From contig JAYKYS010000001.1 in assembly GCA_036924285.1 (NCBI GenBank), forward strand, positions 1,039,501 to 1,103,500: a stretch of 64,000 nucleotides of DNA, written 5' to 3'. The notes under the pieces are model-generated. The model saw only the letters and a program-made list of their open reading frames with translations. It did no database searches and had not been told where the DNA came from. This document shows, one piece after another, positions 9,563-21,400 of the stretch. How positions within the stretch are numbered: position 1 is the first letter of the stretch; every line of letters starts with the position of its first letter. Origin of the DNA: Asterella californica (taxonomy: Eukaryota; Streptophyta; Marchantiopsida; Marchantiales; Aytoniaceae). Position numbers and translations under genes: made by a program.

Positions 9563-10400
9563 ATGTTTTCTTTTGGATGTGAAAGATTTTGGAGATTAAG
9601 GCATAAGGTGAGACTTCCCTTGAAGTAGTATTTGAGCCCATGTATAATGTTGTCAGTATCCGTGTGAATAACATCATTCTTCATTTTACCTAATTCGAAG
9701 CCAGATTCTAGTTTCTATCAGCAACTTCAGAGAAGAATCGGAGGAATGGCTAGAAGTTTTTGATTAGTTGTTCCATAAATTCACAAGATGATGGGCTTGG
9801 ATCTTAATAAGGGAGATAGATCCCCTAAGATAAAGAAAAATTCGTCGAAAGAAATTTGGAGAAACTCTACTTAACTCATTTTGAAGATTCATTTCTTCAC
9901 AGACTTGGCTTCTCCAGCAATTTGTGAGAATATTTGTATCTACATAAGTATTATATAGAGATAAGCACAAAAGAGTAAGTAACTATATATAACTTCACCC
10001 TTCCAGTCTTAAAACCTTCGTGTATGTGCCAAACTTTGCTAGGAATCCTTTGAGATTCCTTCAGATCGTCCCGTTCCTCAAAAGCACAAATAGAGTTTCA
10101 GACTAAGACCTTGTAACGGAGTCCTCATTTTCTTCTGCCTTTGGCTTGAAACTTCAACTGATTCTGCTATATTGTTCATTCTCCGGGGTGTTAACACCAA
10201 AAATGGAATCACTAAGTGCTGCTTCACAAGTTTGACAAGTAGGAAAAGCGATCAGCATCATTTTCATCGTCTCTCCTTGTCTGGTTTCCGGCAAAAGTTT
10301 GCTGTGACACTTGCCATCTTTTGAACTACAGTTTCTGTGGACATTGCCCAGACCTAGTGTGTTCTCTTTGATTTATTTCCTCGGAGTCAATGCGTGATCT
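9563..10400. other. Intergenic, nothing recognised
   Basis: Mixed AT-rich sequence with only short frames. I see no domain, RNA gene or clear repeat. Some stretches may be introns of the exon-like sequences that begin near 10500. Confidence 0.4.
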
Positions 10401-10499
10401 CTCGAAATGTGAAAGAAATGATGGTTGCAGCGGTGAGATAACATGGCACGATCTTACTGTTGTTGCGGATCACGGATGAGTTGTGATACCGTTATCGTC

Positions 10500-11575
10500 A
10501 GATTTGAAGTGGAGCAGATTAACTACTACAAATTCCGGAGATCTGAAACAATCTCTTAGCTATATGTCATCATTAGAAGTGGAGGAGGTACGAGACATGA
10601 TTTAGTTATTTGTAGAGAAGCAAATTCTTTTATACTGCCAACTTACTAGAAAGTTGGCATTAGTTTTAAACAGGCATTGATTTTCATATTCTTGCAGAAG
10701 ATTTTGGAGCGACCTCAGTTATTCGGAATTGAAGCAGAAAGCACATATTACTTACATCCAACAAGAAGAGAAAGTTCTCAGTGTGAAGTACAAGGCGAGA
10801 GGAAGCACATAGAGAAGGATGAAAAGTCAGGGGCATGCCTAGTAACCTAACTACCTCTGGGGAGATCGAACATATGATTGGGTCGATAAAGCTGAGAGAC
10901 TTTACTCTAGATCCCTTCGAACAAACAGACGAGCTTTTCAGTGTACCGATATCAGTCAATCTCGAGGATTCGAATTCTACTCAACGGGAGCTGAGTGTTA
11001 TCTCAAGCATATCACTACGGCAAGACGTCCTTGATGTTGGCTTCCACAGTTTCCACCTTGAGTTCGATCCAGAGCGAGTACTTTGTATTTACACTGCGTC
11101 TCAAGATGTTGTGGAAATACTCGTCTTCCACGTCGAAGACATGGCAGTATTGTTTGGCGTTGGGTTGTCATTTTCTTGTGTACTTCTGCAAGAAGACGGT
11201 GTAGTGGAGGTTCAGCAACTTCAAAGGCGAGTGTGGATGAACAGCTGGTCTAAAACGGCAAGCTTTTTTCTGGTTCTCCTCAATTCCACTGTCCTATAAA
11301 CCTCAATTTTCGGGTTGGATTCGGCACCCCGAAATATGACTCAATTATTTTCTCCAAAGGAAGCAGCAGAGAAGTTTGGCGTTGGATTGGAAGGCGGAGA
11401 CAGCTATATAAGGACGGGTGAGTTTCAACATGATGTATCCAGTGTCTCAGCCATTTCATCATTTCGAGTGACCCATTTGGAACGTGACTATTTCAAATCT
11501 CCGATGGCTGCATACTTTCTACCCCATTGTGTTACAACGATAAATAATCCCCCTCAATTACATTATCTATAACTG
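10500..11575 (+). pseudogene. Unrecognised protein family, copy A
   Basis: Probable exons: a frame ending at a GTACGAG donor near 10587; an exon starting after the CTTGCAG acceptor at 10697, whose main open frame is 10835-11299 (SISLRQDVLDVGFHSFHLEF, then RVLCIYTASQDVVEILVFHV); and a further frame to about 11572 containing EAAEKFGVGLEGGDSYIR. The same segments occur on the minus strand at 26.8-27.4 kb, where the matching residues (SITLRSDV, RVLCIYN, DAVEILFFHVEDI, FGVGLEGSDSYIR) are conserved at protein level. That supports a once-real coding sequence. Function is unknown: no signal peptide, membrane segment or known catalytic motif is evident. Stops and frame changes between the pieces suggest decay, or exons I could not join. 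Confidence 0.4.
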
Positions 11576-12960
11576 ATACGTGTGTTTATTCTCGTCCATG
11601 ACATTTTGGCTCTGTAACTTAATGGTTAGATGGTTGATATCATATGCATGTAATGTTCTGAAATCGTCGTACGGTGCTACTCTACTGTGCAGAATGTTGT
11701 GAGCGAAATAGCACGGTCCTATCATTTCAACTGTTCTATTCTGCAACGTGGATTACTAAAGAGTCAGAGATTTCCGAATCTCTAACTAAAGCAAACATGT
11801 TCAGAAATCATCGTTTAGAACGGACTGTACAGAGAAAACCTTACACGCAGAAGGGAGTGGAAGGTCTCATGTGGAACTTCCTACAACAAAGAGATTTCTG
11901 ACCATGGAGAGGTTAACGGCTTCCTTCGTAGAAGGAAAAAGATAAGAATTGAACACTTTGCTCTTGATACATATGATCAAGAGAGGAAAGATTGCAATGA
12001 GTATACGTCTCTCACTAAAAATTTGGAAGTTAATTTACCAATGGATCCAACTTCTGAAGTTTCACTGAGCATCGCAGATACTGAGTCGGACCACGTAAGT
12101 CGACCAAAAAGAATAAACCATTGGCAGAGCTAAGTTTGTTTACAATCGTATCATAGTTATGTTGTTACTATTGATTCTAGCAAGTTCATCGCTCTTGTAC
12201 TTGACTTTTCTGTTCGGACACAAGCTGTTTTCTATCTGTAATCTTTGATCTATCATTCTTACTTTCTGATGAAAATAAGATAATTCTCATCTAACGTCCA
12301 TCTCACAATCACTTCGAGTTTTTTTTCTAGATTATGTTTCGCATGATCCACCAAGACCTTTTTACTTATATTGCGTTTGTCGAGCAATAAAACTGTTTAC
12401 ATTCATGACGAGTTTTTTTCTAGATTATGCTTCGCAGATCCACCACAACCAACACTGCAATTTTCAACGCATCTGAAGAAAGTTTGTCTACGTGTAAGTC
12501 AATGCGATGGGGTAATCTGCATAATTTCCCAAAATATGATCAGTACTAGAATTTTAAAAGAAAGTCATAATAAATAAGCAGAGTATTAAGTAGTACCCTT
12601 TGTAACATCAGAACTACGATGAGATTAAGTTTAGTTACTCTCTATATATTTATGTAATTCAAAATCGTTGAACTGACAACCCCGTAGACTCTAATACAGT
12701 GCACGGACATCATCACCATAACAATAACAATTCCGGTTCGGCCCTCGGCCTGGCAAGTGTAGGTCGAGGCCGTCGGTGGCTGGGGTTGGCTTGTGGGGGT
12801 CAGTGTCGGGTGTAAAAAGGAAAACCCCGACCTTCTGGTTCGCATGGGCGACCCGGTTATTGCAGTGGTGGTATAATCTACACAAGAGCAAAGCTCCACG
12901 GGCGAAAATAGCTCTTAAAAACAGAAACAAACAAACGTCAAGAGACATCATACCCGGTTG
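11576..12960. other. Intergenic with short frames
   Basis: A 75-codon frame at 11674-11901 and a following stretch to about 12110 look protein-like (LTKNLEVNLPMDPTSEVS) and may be the 3' continuation of the family at 10.5-11.6 kb, but I could not confirm this by comparison with the second copy. A TAGATTATG(T/C)TTCGCA motif occurs twice (12330 and 12420). 12720-12900 is locally GC-rich with overlapping frames on three frames and no recognisable product. Confidence 0.35.
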
Positions 12961-12974
12961 GTAAGATGTTTGAT

Positions 12975-13400
12975 GTACTGTATGGCAAAACAGTGTGCAG
13001 TCTTCTTCCTAGAATTCTCATGCTTCAAGCGACTCAGAAGCTCAATCTCTTGACTCGGACAAAGGTCAATGAATGACATGAGAAAGGCGTTAGTCTACAT
13101 ATCCTGGGGCAATCAAAACTGCGCTGTGTGCCCATGGCCAGAGGCTTCAGTAAGTGTCGTTGCGAGAAAAATATGCAAGGATAGCCAATCATGCAGACGT
13201 TACAAATTAAGTACCTGTTCGACAGAGTCCTCCTCTGGGACGGAGAATGTCGATATCTTCATACACGCCCATCTGAGTTTCTGGGTACTCTTTCTCGGAG
13301 GCGGAAGGTTCACAGGCACGGCCAGGAGTGTATCACAATGGTGGCACGAGGAACCCGGTCGAAACAATGGCGGATAACTAATTAGCTTTTCACCTGCAAG
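12975..13400 (-). pseudogene. Protein-kinase-like fragment, copy A
   Basis: Read on the minus strand, about 13010-13050 gives QEIELLSRLKHEN, the subdomain III-IV signature of eukaryotic protein kinases (conserved Glu of the alpha-C helix, then the H.N of the beta-4 region), most like MAP3K/MEKK-type kinases. A preceding minus-strand exon-like stretch ends at an ACAG/GTACTT donor near 13217. The downstream catalytic lobe (HRD, DFG) is not found. Sequence after the motif does not continue as a kinase. The same fragment, same strand, occurs at 27.95-28.34 kb. Confidence 0.4.
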
Positions 13401-13670
13401 TTGTCCTCCTCCTAATGGACCAGCTAGAGAATCGTGATTGACCTCGACGACTGATGTAACAACTCGTACGTATACTCGTCGTCCCGGAGCTAACGTGATT
13501 CTTGCAATTCAAACTTCCGGAAGTACGGCCTCTTCGAGGCATTGCCATGGCCATAAAACGGTTCATCAGGCCCTCGGCCATAAAGCAGGTCTTTTCTACT
13601 GAACATAGAGATCCTACTAGTCGAAACCCACCTAAATCCTTGATACCCCTCAACGAAATTTCACGCTGAA

Positions 13671-13787
13671 ACACACAGCCTCGAGAGGCGAGATTAAACT
13701 ACTGTACCAGGACCATTATGATGGCTCTGGTTATACGAGATCCCACCATCTCCTCCGACTGGTCTGCAACAAGTATCCAACAGGAAG
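13671..13787 (+). repeat. About 117-bp repeat, inverted copy at 29874-29990
   Basis: This segment matches the reverse complement of 29874-29990 with only scattered differences. It is one of three modules shared between the 10.7-13.8 and 26.8-30.0 kb blocks. No coding content was recognised. Confidence 0.85.
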
Positions 13788-14279
13788 CTCCAAGCGACAA
13801 ACAACTGACAGAGCTGATTGATAGTACTGCAGTTCACCTTCTGTACAGAAAGTCGAAATCGAACTCGCTACAACTCAACCAACGTCCTTTTCCATCCTCC
13901 AAGTCACAAGTCACAGGGCCCCTCCCCTTCAATTCTTCCATTCCGGCACGAGTCCCCTACATTTTCTGATGTGAAGTGTCCACACAAGCCCAGCCAGGAC
14001 TCGAAAACTGCAAACTGCAGAGCGATCAGCCCACAATAATCACACAGGAAAAATATTCATCATTGTCCATGGTGTAGAAGTAGTCATATATACACACAAA
14101 CTTTAGTTAGTGTAAACATGCGCAGCTTCCGCTTACACCTGTGGAAAGGCATTTTTAAAACTAACTCTATTCTTAATGTAGATTATATCCTCACCAAAAT
14201 GCCTCACTGTTCACATTATACACATTCAGTTCCAGAGAATAGAAAGTACCATTCGTGCATATAATGCCTTCAGAACGAA

Positions 14280-14490
14280 CGTCTTCTATGGTGCAAAATC
14301 GTTTGTGAAATATTAATTACCCTCTATAGTGCAAACTGTATTTGAAAATCTGTCCACGGTGTACATATAGTACATTCAAGCACTTCACAGCTAATACCTT
14401 CTATGGTGTAAATCGTCAGTGAAATATGAATTACCCTCTATGGTGAGAACTGTATTTGAAAATCTGTCCATGGTGTTCATATAGTATATA
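14280..14490. repeat. Imperfect tandem repeat, about 115-bp unit
   Basis: Two diverged copies start near 14280 and 14396. Both carry CTTCTATGGTG, GTGAAATAT.AATTACCCTCTA and CTGTATTTGAAAATCTGTCCA blocks in the same order. The CCTCTATGGTG-like motif recurs in between. Surroundings are AT-rich with no gene. Confidence 0.75.
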
Positions 14491-15227
14491 GTTTTAACTG
14501 TATTTACAAATTTTCTAAGAGGTAATTTGTACAGTCCGAAAGTGTTAATAGTTTCAAAACAAAAAATACACATTCAAAGTTTCTCGAAAGTAGGTTATAC
14601 AGTTCGAAGGTATTTATAAACTCAAATTAGAAATATATGTTCAAATTACAGCTATCATTATAATAACATATTGTTTATAATACAAACACTACATAAAATA
14701 TAAGATTATATATGTACAGATCGAAGTTCAGTTTTGATATATTTGAAACTGAACAAAAAAAAATATAGATCAAACCTCAGAAGCTCCATTCGCAAAACAA
14801 TAAATTTTCAGCCAAATTTGAATTTTCGACGAGAGTTATGCTAAAAGCTCCCAGATAAGTGAGGGAACAGCTTGCTTACGGAGTGACAAACTAAACATGA
14901 CGGAACTCTGTTCAAACAGAAGCCCGAGCACAAAACCTGACGTACGTCCATCTTCATTACGGACTGTCAAGGGGTCGAGCCCCCTCCGTCTTACAAGTCG
15001 GAGCAGTCCGTTTCACCTAAATGATCTAAAGAAAACGGATTTCGGGTCATTTTATTCTTATTTTTCCGTTTCTTTGAGTTTGAAACGAAGGGAGTGTGTT
15101 TTGCTGACGGGCGCGTACTCACAAGAACCCATGTACGTCATACATTTTCGCACTGACGTACACCTGACGGACGTCAGGGAACCTTCACCATGTGAGTCGG
15201 GCAAGAGTGTATGCCCACAACCTACTG
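14491..15227. other. Intergenic, nothing recognised
   Basis: AT-rich to about 14850, then mixed sequence. A 112-codon plus-strand frame (14897-15235) runs into the start of the 1.77-kb repeat and has no recognisable domain. I regard it as chance. Confidence 0.4.
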
Positions 15228-16990
15228 AGTCCTGACTTGTGTGAAATGTATGTGCGTAGTCTCTTGCATATTTTGATACTCCTCTCCCAATGATACCAGC
15301 TGAGAAGATACCGATCATGTTTGTCCCCTTACTATATGACTGGTTGGTTTCCGTCAATAACTTCATGTGCACCATGTTTGTTTGAGTGATGCAAAACTTG
15401 TCGTCTTATATGTTGACTGTCGATATAACAGTTCCAGATCAGGGTATCATGGCACAGTGCCCTTTATCAGTATAGAGGACAATTGTATCACGGAAATGGT
15501 TACTCTCGACTAGGAAGGAAGCGGATAACAGTTGGAGAATAGAAACAGCGACGATCAGTAAAGGGATTGACCTTCTGCAAGCGCGAGGGATAATCATTCA
15601 GGAAATTGTATATTATGATAACCCTAACTTTGATAGTCTGTTCAACGAAAGAAACATCATGTCACAGAAAGATCTGCGGCATAAGTGCAAAATTATTATG
15701 TCTTGTTTCGTGAGTCCTTGCAGGAGGTGAAGAAACATGCTAGAGACTGCGAGAATGACTGTGTTGTCATTCGTTGTTCAGTATTAGGGAGTTGAAAGAT
15801 TGGCTTCGAGTTCGACACTTATTGTCACAATAAATCCAATCTTTGCAATCGTATTGCAGTTCAGTTACAGTTAGGTGAGCAAGAGATAGTGTTGCAGCGA
15901 GCACGGCCTTATAAGTTTCCGGAGCTTGGTGTTAACGACATAGCGTACAAACAGAAGTCATGGGTGTATAAGCTGGTCATGCTGCAGCCATGAGGTAAGA
16001 TATACATTTCTCTGCATTGTTCAAGGCTTATATTCTACAGAAGTGCTAATCTCTTCTCTGTCGGTTGTTTTCTGTGAGCAAGAGGATTCTAAACGAAGGA
16101 CGGGAGTTAGAGCGCCGATGATACTTCTTCCCTAGTACTACCTACTTTACTTCTGTCGAATACATGCATACCTTCATATGTGTTTGCACTGTTAGGTAGA
16201 GATATAGTTAGGCTCTTGGATTGTCTTTTGTAGTTGTCTTTTCTGTAATTGTAGTTGGGCTAAGCATGAGAATATACTGCATGCAGGATTGACTACGCAC
16301 ATGGCTGTAGAGGCTTTTTGGGAAGTGAATTACTGTATCGAAGATGAAGTTCTACACTAATGCAAGAGAAAATTACATAAGCGAGACTTATAATAGCGTC
16401 ATAAACAAGTTTGCATCGAAATATATCCATTGGTTGCGCTCTCATTACGCATGATTGGAAGCAAGTGCTCTAGACTGGAATGAAAACATTAGCAGGGAGT
16501 GAAGAAGGCATTTTCTCGAAAAGCGTGTGACATCACCGTGCGAAAGCGAAGCTCAACTGCTCATCTGTTGGAGGAGAGGAGTAACATATGGAAGCAAAGG
16601 ATCAGCGAGCAAATATTCAATTAGCATATGGTGTTTACTTACCTTCATGTGCATGTGTTGCTCCATTTGGAAGATAATAAAGATATTATGTGATTGCCGA
16701 ATGTTGGCTTCATTATCATTGTTACTTTTCAAGATCCACAGCATTGAGTCCAGCAACCCAGTTTCATTCTCGAGGGCTGAACTACTGCGGACCTGAGTGT
16801 ATGGGAAAGAGATAACCTCTGCAGATTCTTATGTTCAAGAGATCCTGAATGGCCGTTTAGACATGTACATCCCTAAAATCCAAAAGTGATCCAACCGGAT
16901 CAAAGATTGCAGCTATAAACACTAAGCAACTAATCCTGTCAAATGTACATGTGTGGCCAACTAAATGTTGACCGCATCACGATATCGATA
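15228..16990 (+). repeat. 1.77-kb dispersed repeat, copy 2
   Basis: Near-identical direct copy of 5331-7098. Compared with copy 1 it has a net 5-bp loss inside the SAP-like motif (near 15820), a CAGCGAG-to-CAGCCATGA change at the exon end, and scattered single-base changes. Left flank (AACCTACTG) and right flank (TCTACAG) differ from copy 1, which fixes the ends at the base level. The coding remnant is therefore more decayed than in copy 1. Confidence 0.9.
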
Positions 16991-17399
16991 TCTACAGTTG
17001 GTACAGTTCTGTAACAGTATAGTCTTGAGTACTATACACCTCAAGTTTCTGCAGTGATCTAATCCCTGAAAATTGGGGTTCATTATCCTACTAACTAATC
17101 AAACCATTCGTCACAATACACTTGGTTTACATGTGACTAATATGATCTTGGTAATTGAGACCGAGAAGAGACTCGCACATACGAATGATGCAAAGGTGAT
17201 GTTTGATGTAGCATCCACTTTCGTAAGGATTCCTGACGTTCTCTGGGGTGTCAGATGCTTGTAACAATGCAGCAATTCAGAAACGGACAGTAGAGCAATT
17301 CAGAAAATGAAAAACTTAAGTGATCAGTCGCAAAGATTCAATCCACTTTGTTCCACATGGAGAAAAACGTCATCCACTGAAAGGATACACGTTGGAAAC

Positions 17400-18460
17400 A
17401 AGAAATTCAGCAAATTTTTATTCAAAAGAGTAACTGTGCTTCAAGAACACCGTAAGCTGGTTTCATGAAGTTGCATCGAAATGCACTCACTATGATACTT
17501 GCCAATATGCATGACTGAATCTAAAACTGTCACAGCATCGAGATCGATTTTATACACATTACCAGATCGATCGACCTTCATAGATTTGACGTAGTAGTGC
17601 TTGTAGCCAACATAAATGCCTTCTGGATCGTGGAGTTCTGACTTCACAACAGCTTCGAGAATTGCAATGGTGTGCGAACTTGATATCCCAGCAAAAACAC
17701 AATGTCACGATAGATGGCAAATCTTTTTTTCGACAGTTCTTCCACCCCATGACATAAAGAAAGGGTGATACATATTATCAAATCATTCGACGGATTCGAA
17801 TGGCAACTCTCCATCTTGACGAATTTCTTGATTGCAGAATACAAGCGCAGCCACTGTCCACGTTGGAAACCACAACTTCACAGGTGAGCACTCCAATGTC
17901 ACACCTTCTGCAAATGACCTCCAATGACTAATTAGGTTCCACTACTTATCGACGGTTTCATCTGAACAACTTGTGGTGTTCATCGCAGTTTCGAGCTCGT
18001 AAGAAGCATGGCCATGTCATCATCAGGCGCTTTACTACACAAACATCGAAGTATGAACATGGAACGAGGGAACAAATCATGTATCACAGATAAGAACATA
18101 AATCGAATATCCAATTGCAGGAATGGTAAATTTTCTCCGCTGATGATGGCTTCTGCATGTCTGCGGAGCCGTCTATTGTCAAGAAAACAGAAGTGCTTGG
18201 TAGGACCACGTCTCTGAGAAATTGTAACTCTCGACAAGATGATGAAGTATGTAACAACGGCGATTGGAGAACGAATAAGGGTGTGTAAAATTTTTGTCTG
18301 GGCTGCTCCATTGGATGGAGAGACTTCCGCAACCCGGAGGGCAAGGGTCGAGACAGATGGTCGGCAGAGTAACTATGACTCCGTGAGGTCCAAGGAACTT
18401 TTATATCGATATTTGTGGTTTAAAGGAGCATGCATTAATTTATTAACAAACTTTTCCTCT
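17400..18460 (-). pseudogene. Cluster of protein-like minus-strand frames, unrecognised
   Basis: Several minus-strand frames are open longer than expected. 18350-17998 includes LRRHAEAIISGENLPF and APDDDMAMLLTSSKLR before a stop. 17844-17644 includes GVEELSKKRFAIYRDIVFLL. 17700-17441 includes VKSELHDPEGIYVGYKHY and YKIDLDAVTVLDSVMHIGKY before a stop. They could be exons of one minus-strand gene read 18.4 to 17.4 kb, but I could not find splice junctions that join all three in phase, and no domain is recognised. Two overlapping frames at 18.1-18.3 kb compete. Treat as a candidate lineage-specific or decayed gene. Confidence 0.25.
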
Positions 18461-19280
18461 TCCTCTTGGAAGGGTTAGGTTATAAATCAAAAGGTGCGAA
18501 GATGAATGTTTTAATTCCTGATAGCAATGGTGTTTATACGACGAAGGTGAGCATTAAACATACTTCACTTATAGATTCTTTCATCACATCTGCCAAGTGT
18601 AAGAAAGAAATCTAAATGTAATAATTGACTTTTAATTTTAGCTATTTAATTTTAATAAATTAAATTGGATAACACTTCTTAGCTCTTTGCGTTTCTCTCT
18701 GTGAATACTAAATGACAACGTATGTAATTTTTCTAAAATGTATTTTTCCAAAATCAATCATAAAGTACACTTCAACCAACGGTGTGAGATAATTTTCTCC
18801 TTACACCATCACTTTTGTTTTTCCTTCTTCCGCTTAGAAGTTCATGTTACATGCATATTGTGTTTATGCATCGTGGTAGTTAAGAATGCATAATTGTTTA
18901 TTTCACTTGAGAAGTATGCATAATACGTCCAAATGGAAGAGGTATATGTATTTTTTTAAAGTATGACTAAATTTTTGCTAGGCATTTGCATAGCTGAGTG
19001 GAGGTTTTGAGAAAGTGAATAAGAAAGAGCCCAAAAAAATCAAGAAGAATTCACTTCTTGAAATGTAATCCAACATGACAGTTTGTTACTAAAATGAATT
19101 TGAAGATGGAATTAGCTAATAAAAATTTGGCAGAAAGTATAAGAGAACAAAGAAAACGAATCGTCTTTGTTGTTCCTCGTGCAATGCGGTACAAACTATT
19201 GTGGAACGAATGATCATTCTCTTGTGTAGTGCGGTGCAGTGCAGACAATCATGGAGATAGGTGTGATGTTACAGATCGAG
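18461..19280. other. AT-rich intergenic
   Basis: No frame, repeat or RNA gene recognised apart from homopolymer-rich AT sequence. Confidence 0.45.
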
Positions 19281-19284
19281 TCTT

Positions 19285-19575
19285 TTGCTCCATCACGCTT
19301 TCTATCATCGCTTCAAGGTTAGCAATGGCAGCAATGGAGATGGACGAAAGAGAAAATGCTAGATAATTTTGACTGTCTAAGCTCTTGTCCCCATGCTCTC
19401 TGCTAGTGCTTCAATCTTGACAATTGTCGCAATGGAGATGGATGAATGAGAAAGCCCTTGATAATTTTGACCGTCGGAATGAGTATCCTCACGCTTTTTC
19501 ATCATCTCAATCTTGATAATGATCACAATGGAGATTGACGAAAGAGAAAGCGTTGGATAAGTCTGACTCGAAGTA
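19285..19575. repeat. Minisatellite, about 100-bp unit, three copies
   Basis: Three diverged copies (about 19290-19376, 19390-19475, 19490-19571) share a CGCTTT..TCATC block, a GCAATGGAGATGGA-like core, GAAAGAGAAAG and a closing GATAATTTTGAC.GTC. Divergence between copies is moderate, so the array is not recent. Confidence 0.75.
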
Positions 19576-19941
19576 AGAAAACTTAACCTTCGAGATGATG
19601 ATAGAAAGCACAAACAGTGTTAAAGATAATTTCTAGTGTATGTTATTTTGATATTATAATGCTTGTACTTGCATCTCGTGTCTGTTATTTGGTAGGATGT
19701 CTACATGATTATGTTTTGCATTGTTGTATAATAGGTTGTCGTCGAAGTTAATATATGAAAGATATGGTTTAGATAATCGGCAAATGTTTGTGTTGCATGG
19801 TGAGTGATGCAGTACATATAACTTTATTATATCAAAATAGTAAGTTTCATACATTCAGCTACTCAACTCAATTCTCGTACTTTAAAACAACATAATTCTC
19901 ATACTTTGGAATGACTCGGTGCTCCTACTACGAATCAACTA

Positions 19942-20513
19942 AGTACCATATTTCACATTGATCACTAGTATCAGTGATCAAATCTATTATTCTTATTCTC
20001 ATAACAGTTATACCTTCTCTCAAGCTATTCTCAAAACTGTTGTACTTTCTCTGAAACTATCTCAAAATAGATATATCTTTTCTCGAACTAGTCAAAATGC
20101 TTATATCTTTTCTTGAACTATTTTCATTAAATTGATGACAAATTATTTTGTATCAGCTTTCCTGACCTAGTTGTAGATTGTATTGTTGGTTTTCCTCACG
20201 AAACTATTGTTATACGTTCATATTATATCATACTACAAATATTCCATTAGGTTTGAGAAGAAATGAGAATTTTGGTTAACTTAATTCAGAAAGTGATATA
20301 TAGTTGTTAAGACTATTCTAGAGAGAAGTATCAGGTCTTCTTATATAGCATATTTTTGCAAACATAAATATTGAATTAGCTCTGAGAAGTAGTGAGAAGT
20401 TGTAATTTAAATTTAATAAAGACATTCATGTATATGTTGATTAGTTCTAAGTTTAGTTACGTTAGAACAAGAAGTGAAATAAACTAGTAAGAAATACATA
20501 ACTTATGCAGAGT
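19942..20513 (+). repeat. Dispersed repeat R2, copy 1 (second copy 63425-64000)
   Basis: About 570 bp that recurs in the same orientation at the right window edge, from an AGTA(C/T)CATATTTCAC start through ACTTATGCAGAG. Differences are substitutions and small indels. Content is AT-rich and non-coding. The ends resemble neither an LTR nor an inverted-repeat element, and because the second copy is cut by the window edge the unit may be longer. Confidence 0.85.
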
Positions 20514-21019
20514 TTCATTGTTTATAGTTGAAGTTATGAACTTATAGTTGAAGCTAATTTAATTTAGGCTGATAAGCTAGAATGAAAAAGTTAGATTTAA
20601 AAGTTAAGTTAGTTAAGTTAAAAGTTAAGTTAGATGGAAATTAGGAGTATTAAAAATCCTTTTGGATCAAAATTTTAATAAGAAATTATCGCTATATCGT
20701 TGATGCCAACACGTTACTATACGATCTTGTGGACTGATGCACATTGTATTATGAGGAGCTTTATGTGTATGCACTGACTCATATTGCACTGAGAGAGTTA
20801 TCTCCAAATGCGTGAGAATCAAACTAGAGTATTAAGCTTCAATACGTTGAGATCTCCTCTTCCGGATGCGTGTAATAAGCAGAGGCATCGCGGAACATGC
20901 TATTACTGAAAAGATATTATCCTCGTCTATAGTCTATAGGCACAAGGTCCGACATAATCTCCAAAGACATCAACATACTACGATAACTTTTGTGATGCAG
21001 CTCTAAAGCCTCATATTAG

Positions 21020-21095
21020 GTAGATGTCGAGCGGGAGATTTGAACTCTAGATCTTTGGCTTCCAAAGGGATGCCTTAACCATGGATCTATTACAT
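21020..21095 (-). repeat. tRNA-like segment, minus strand
   Basis: On the minus strand an A-box-like TGGTTAAGGC (complement of 21072-21081) is followed after about 25 bp by a B-box-like GAGTTCAAATCTC (complement of 21036-21048). TTTGG...CCAAA lies between them as a degenerate anticodon stem. This looks like a tRNA-derived SINE head or tRNA pseudogene (Ser-like A box), not a working tRNA, because the acceptor stem does not close. Confidence 0.4.
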
Positions 21096-21289
21096 CTAAA
21101 TCTTTATTCTATTAGTTCTTATGGTATTCTATATTTGATAAATGATTTATTTTCATAAATTATTTTTATATTTCTCAACCATGACAACATATCTATTATT
21201 GTATATCAAAATTTGTTATTCTTCACGTATAATTAATTTTACAACTAATATTTTTATATATCGACATACATATACTTACATATCATATA

Positions 21290-21400
21290 TATGTATACAT
21301 CAACGTGTATATATATATATGTAAATTCAATATGTAATAAATATATATGTAAATAAAAAAAGGATATTATATTTGATATATATATATATATATATTATAA
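21290..21400. repeat. TA-rich microsatellite tracts
   Basis: Runs of alternating TA at about 21305-21322 and 21375-21395 lie in a very AT-rich segment that also contains TACATA-type repeats. Confidence 0.8.

Noticed and set aside
12642..12964. Three overlapping frames at a GC-rich patch
   Set aside because: They mutually overlap on both strands with Thr/Pro- or Arg-rich low-complexity products. Composition alone explains the openness.
13390..13674. 94-codon minus-strand frame
   Set aside because: Arg/Ser-rich, no domain, no counterpart in block B. Probably chance.
19285..19575. Possible CRISPR-like array
   Set aside because: The repeats are about 100 bp, diverged along their full length with no conserved short repeat plus unique spacer pattern, in a plant genome. 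It is a minisatellite.
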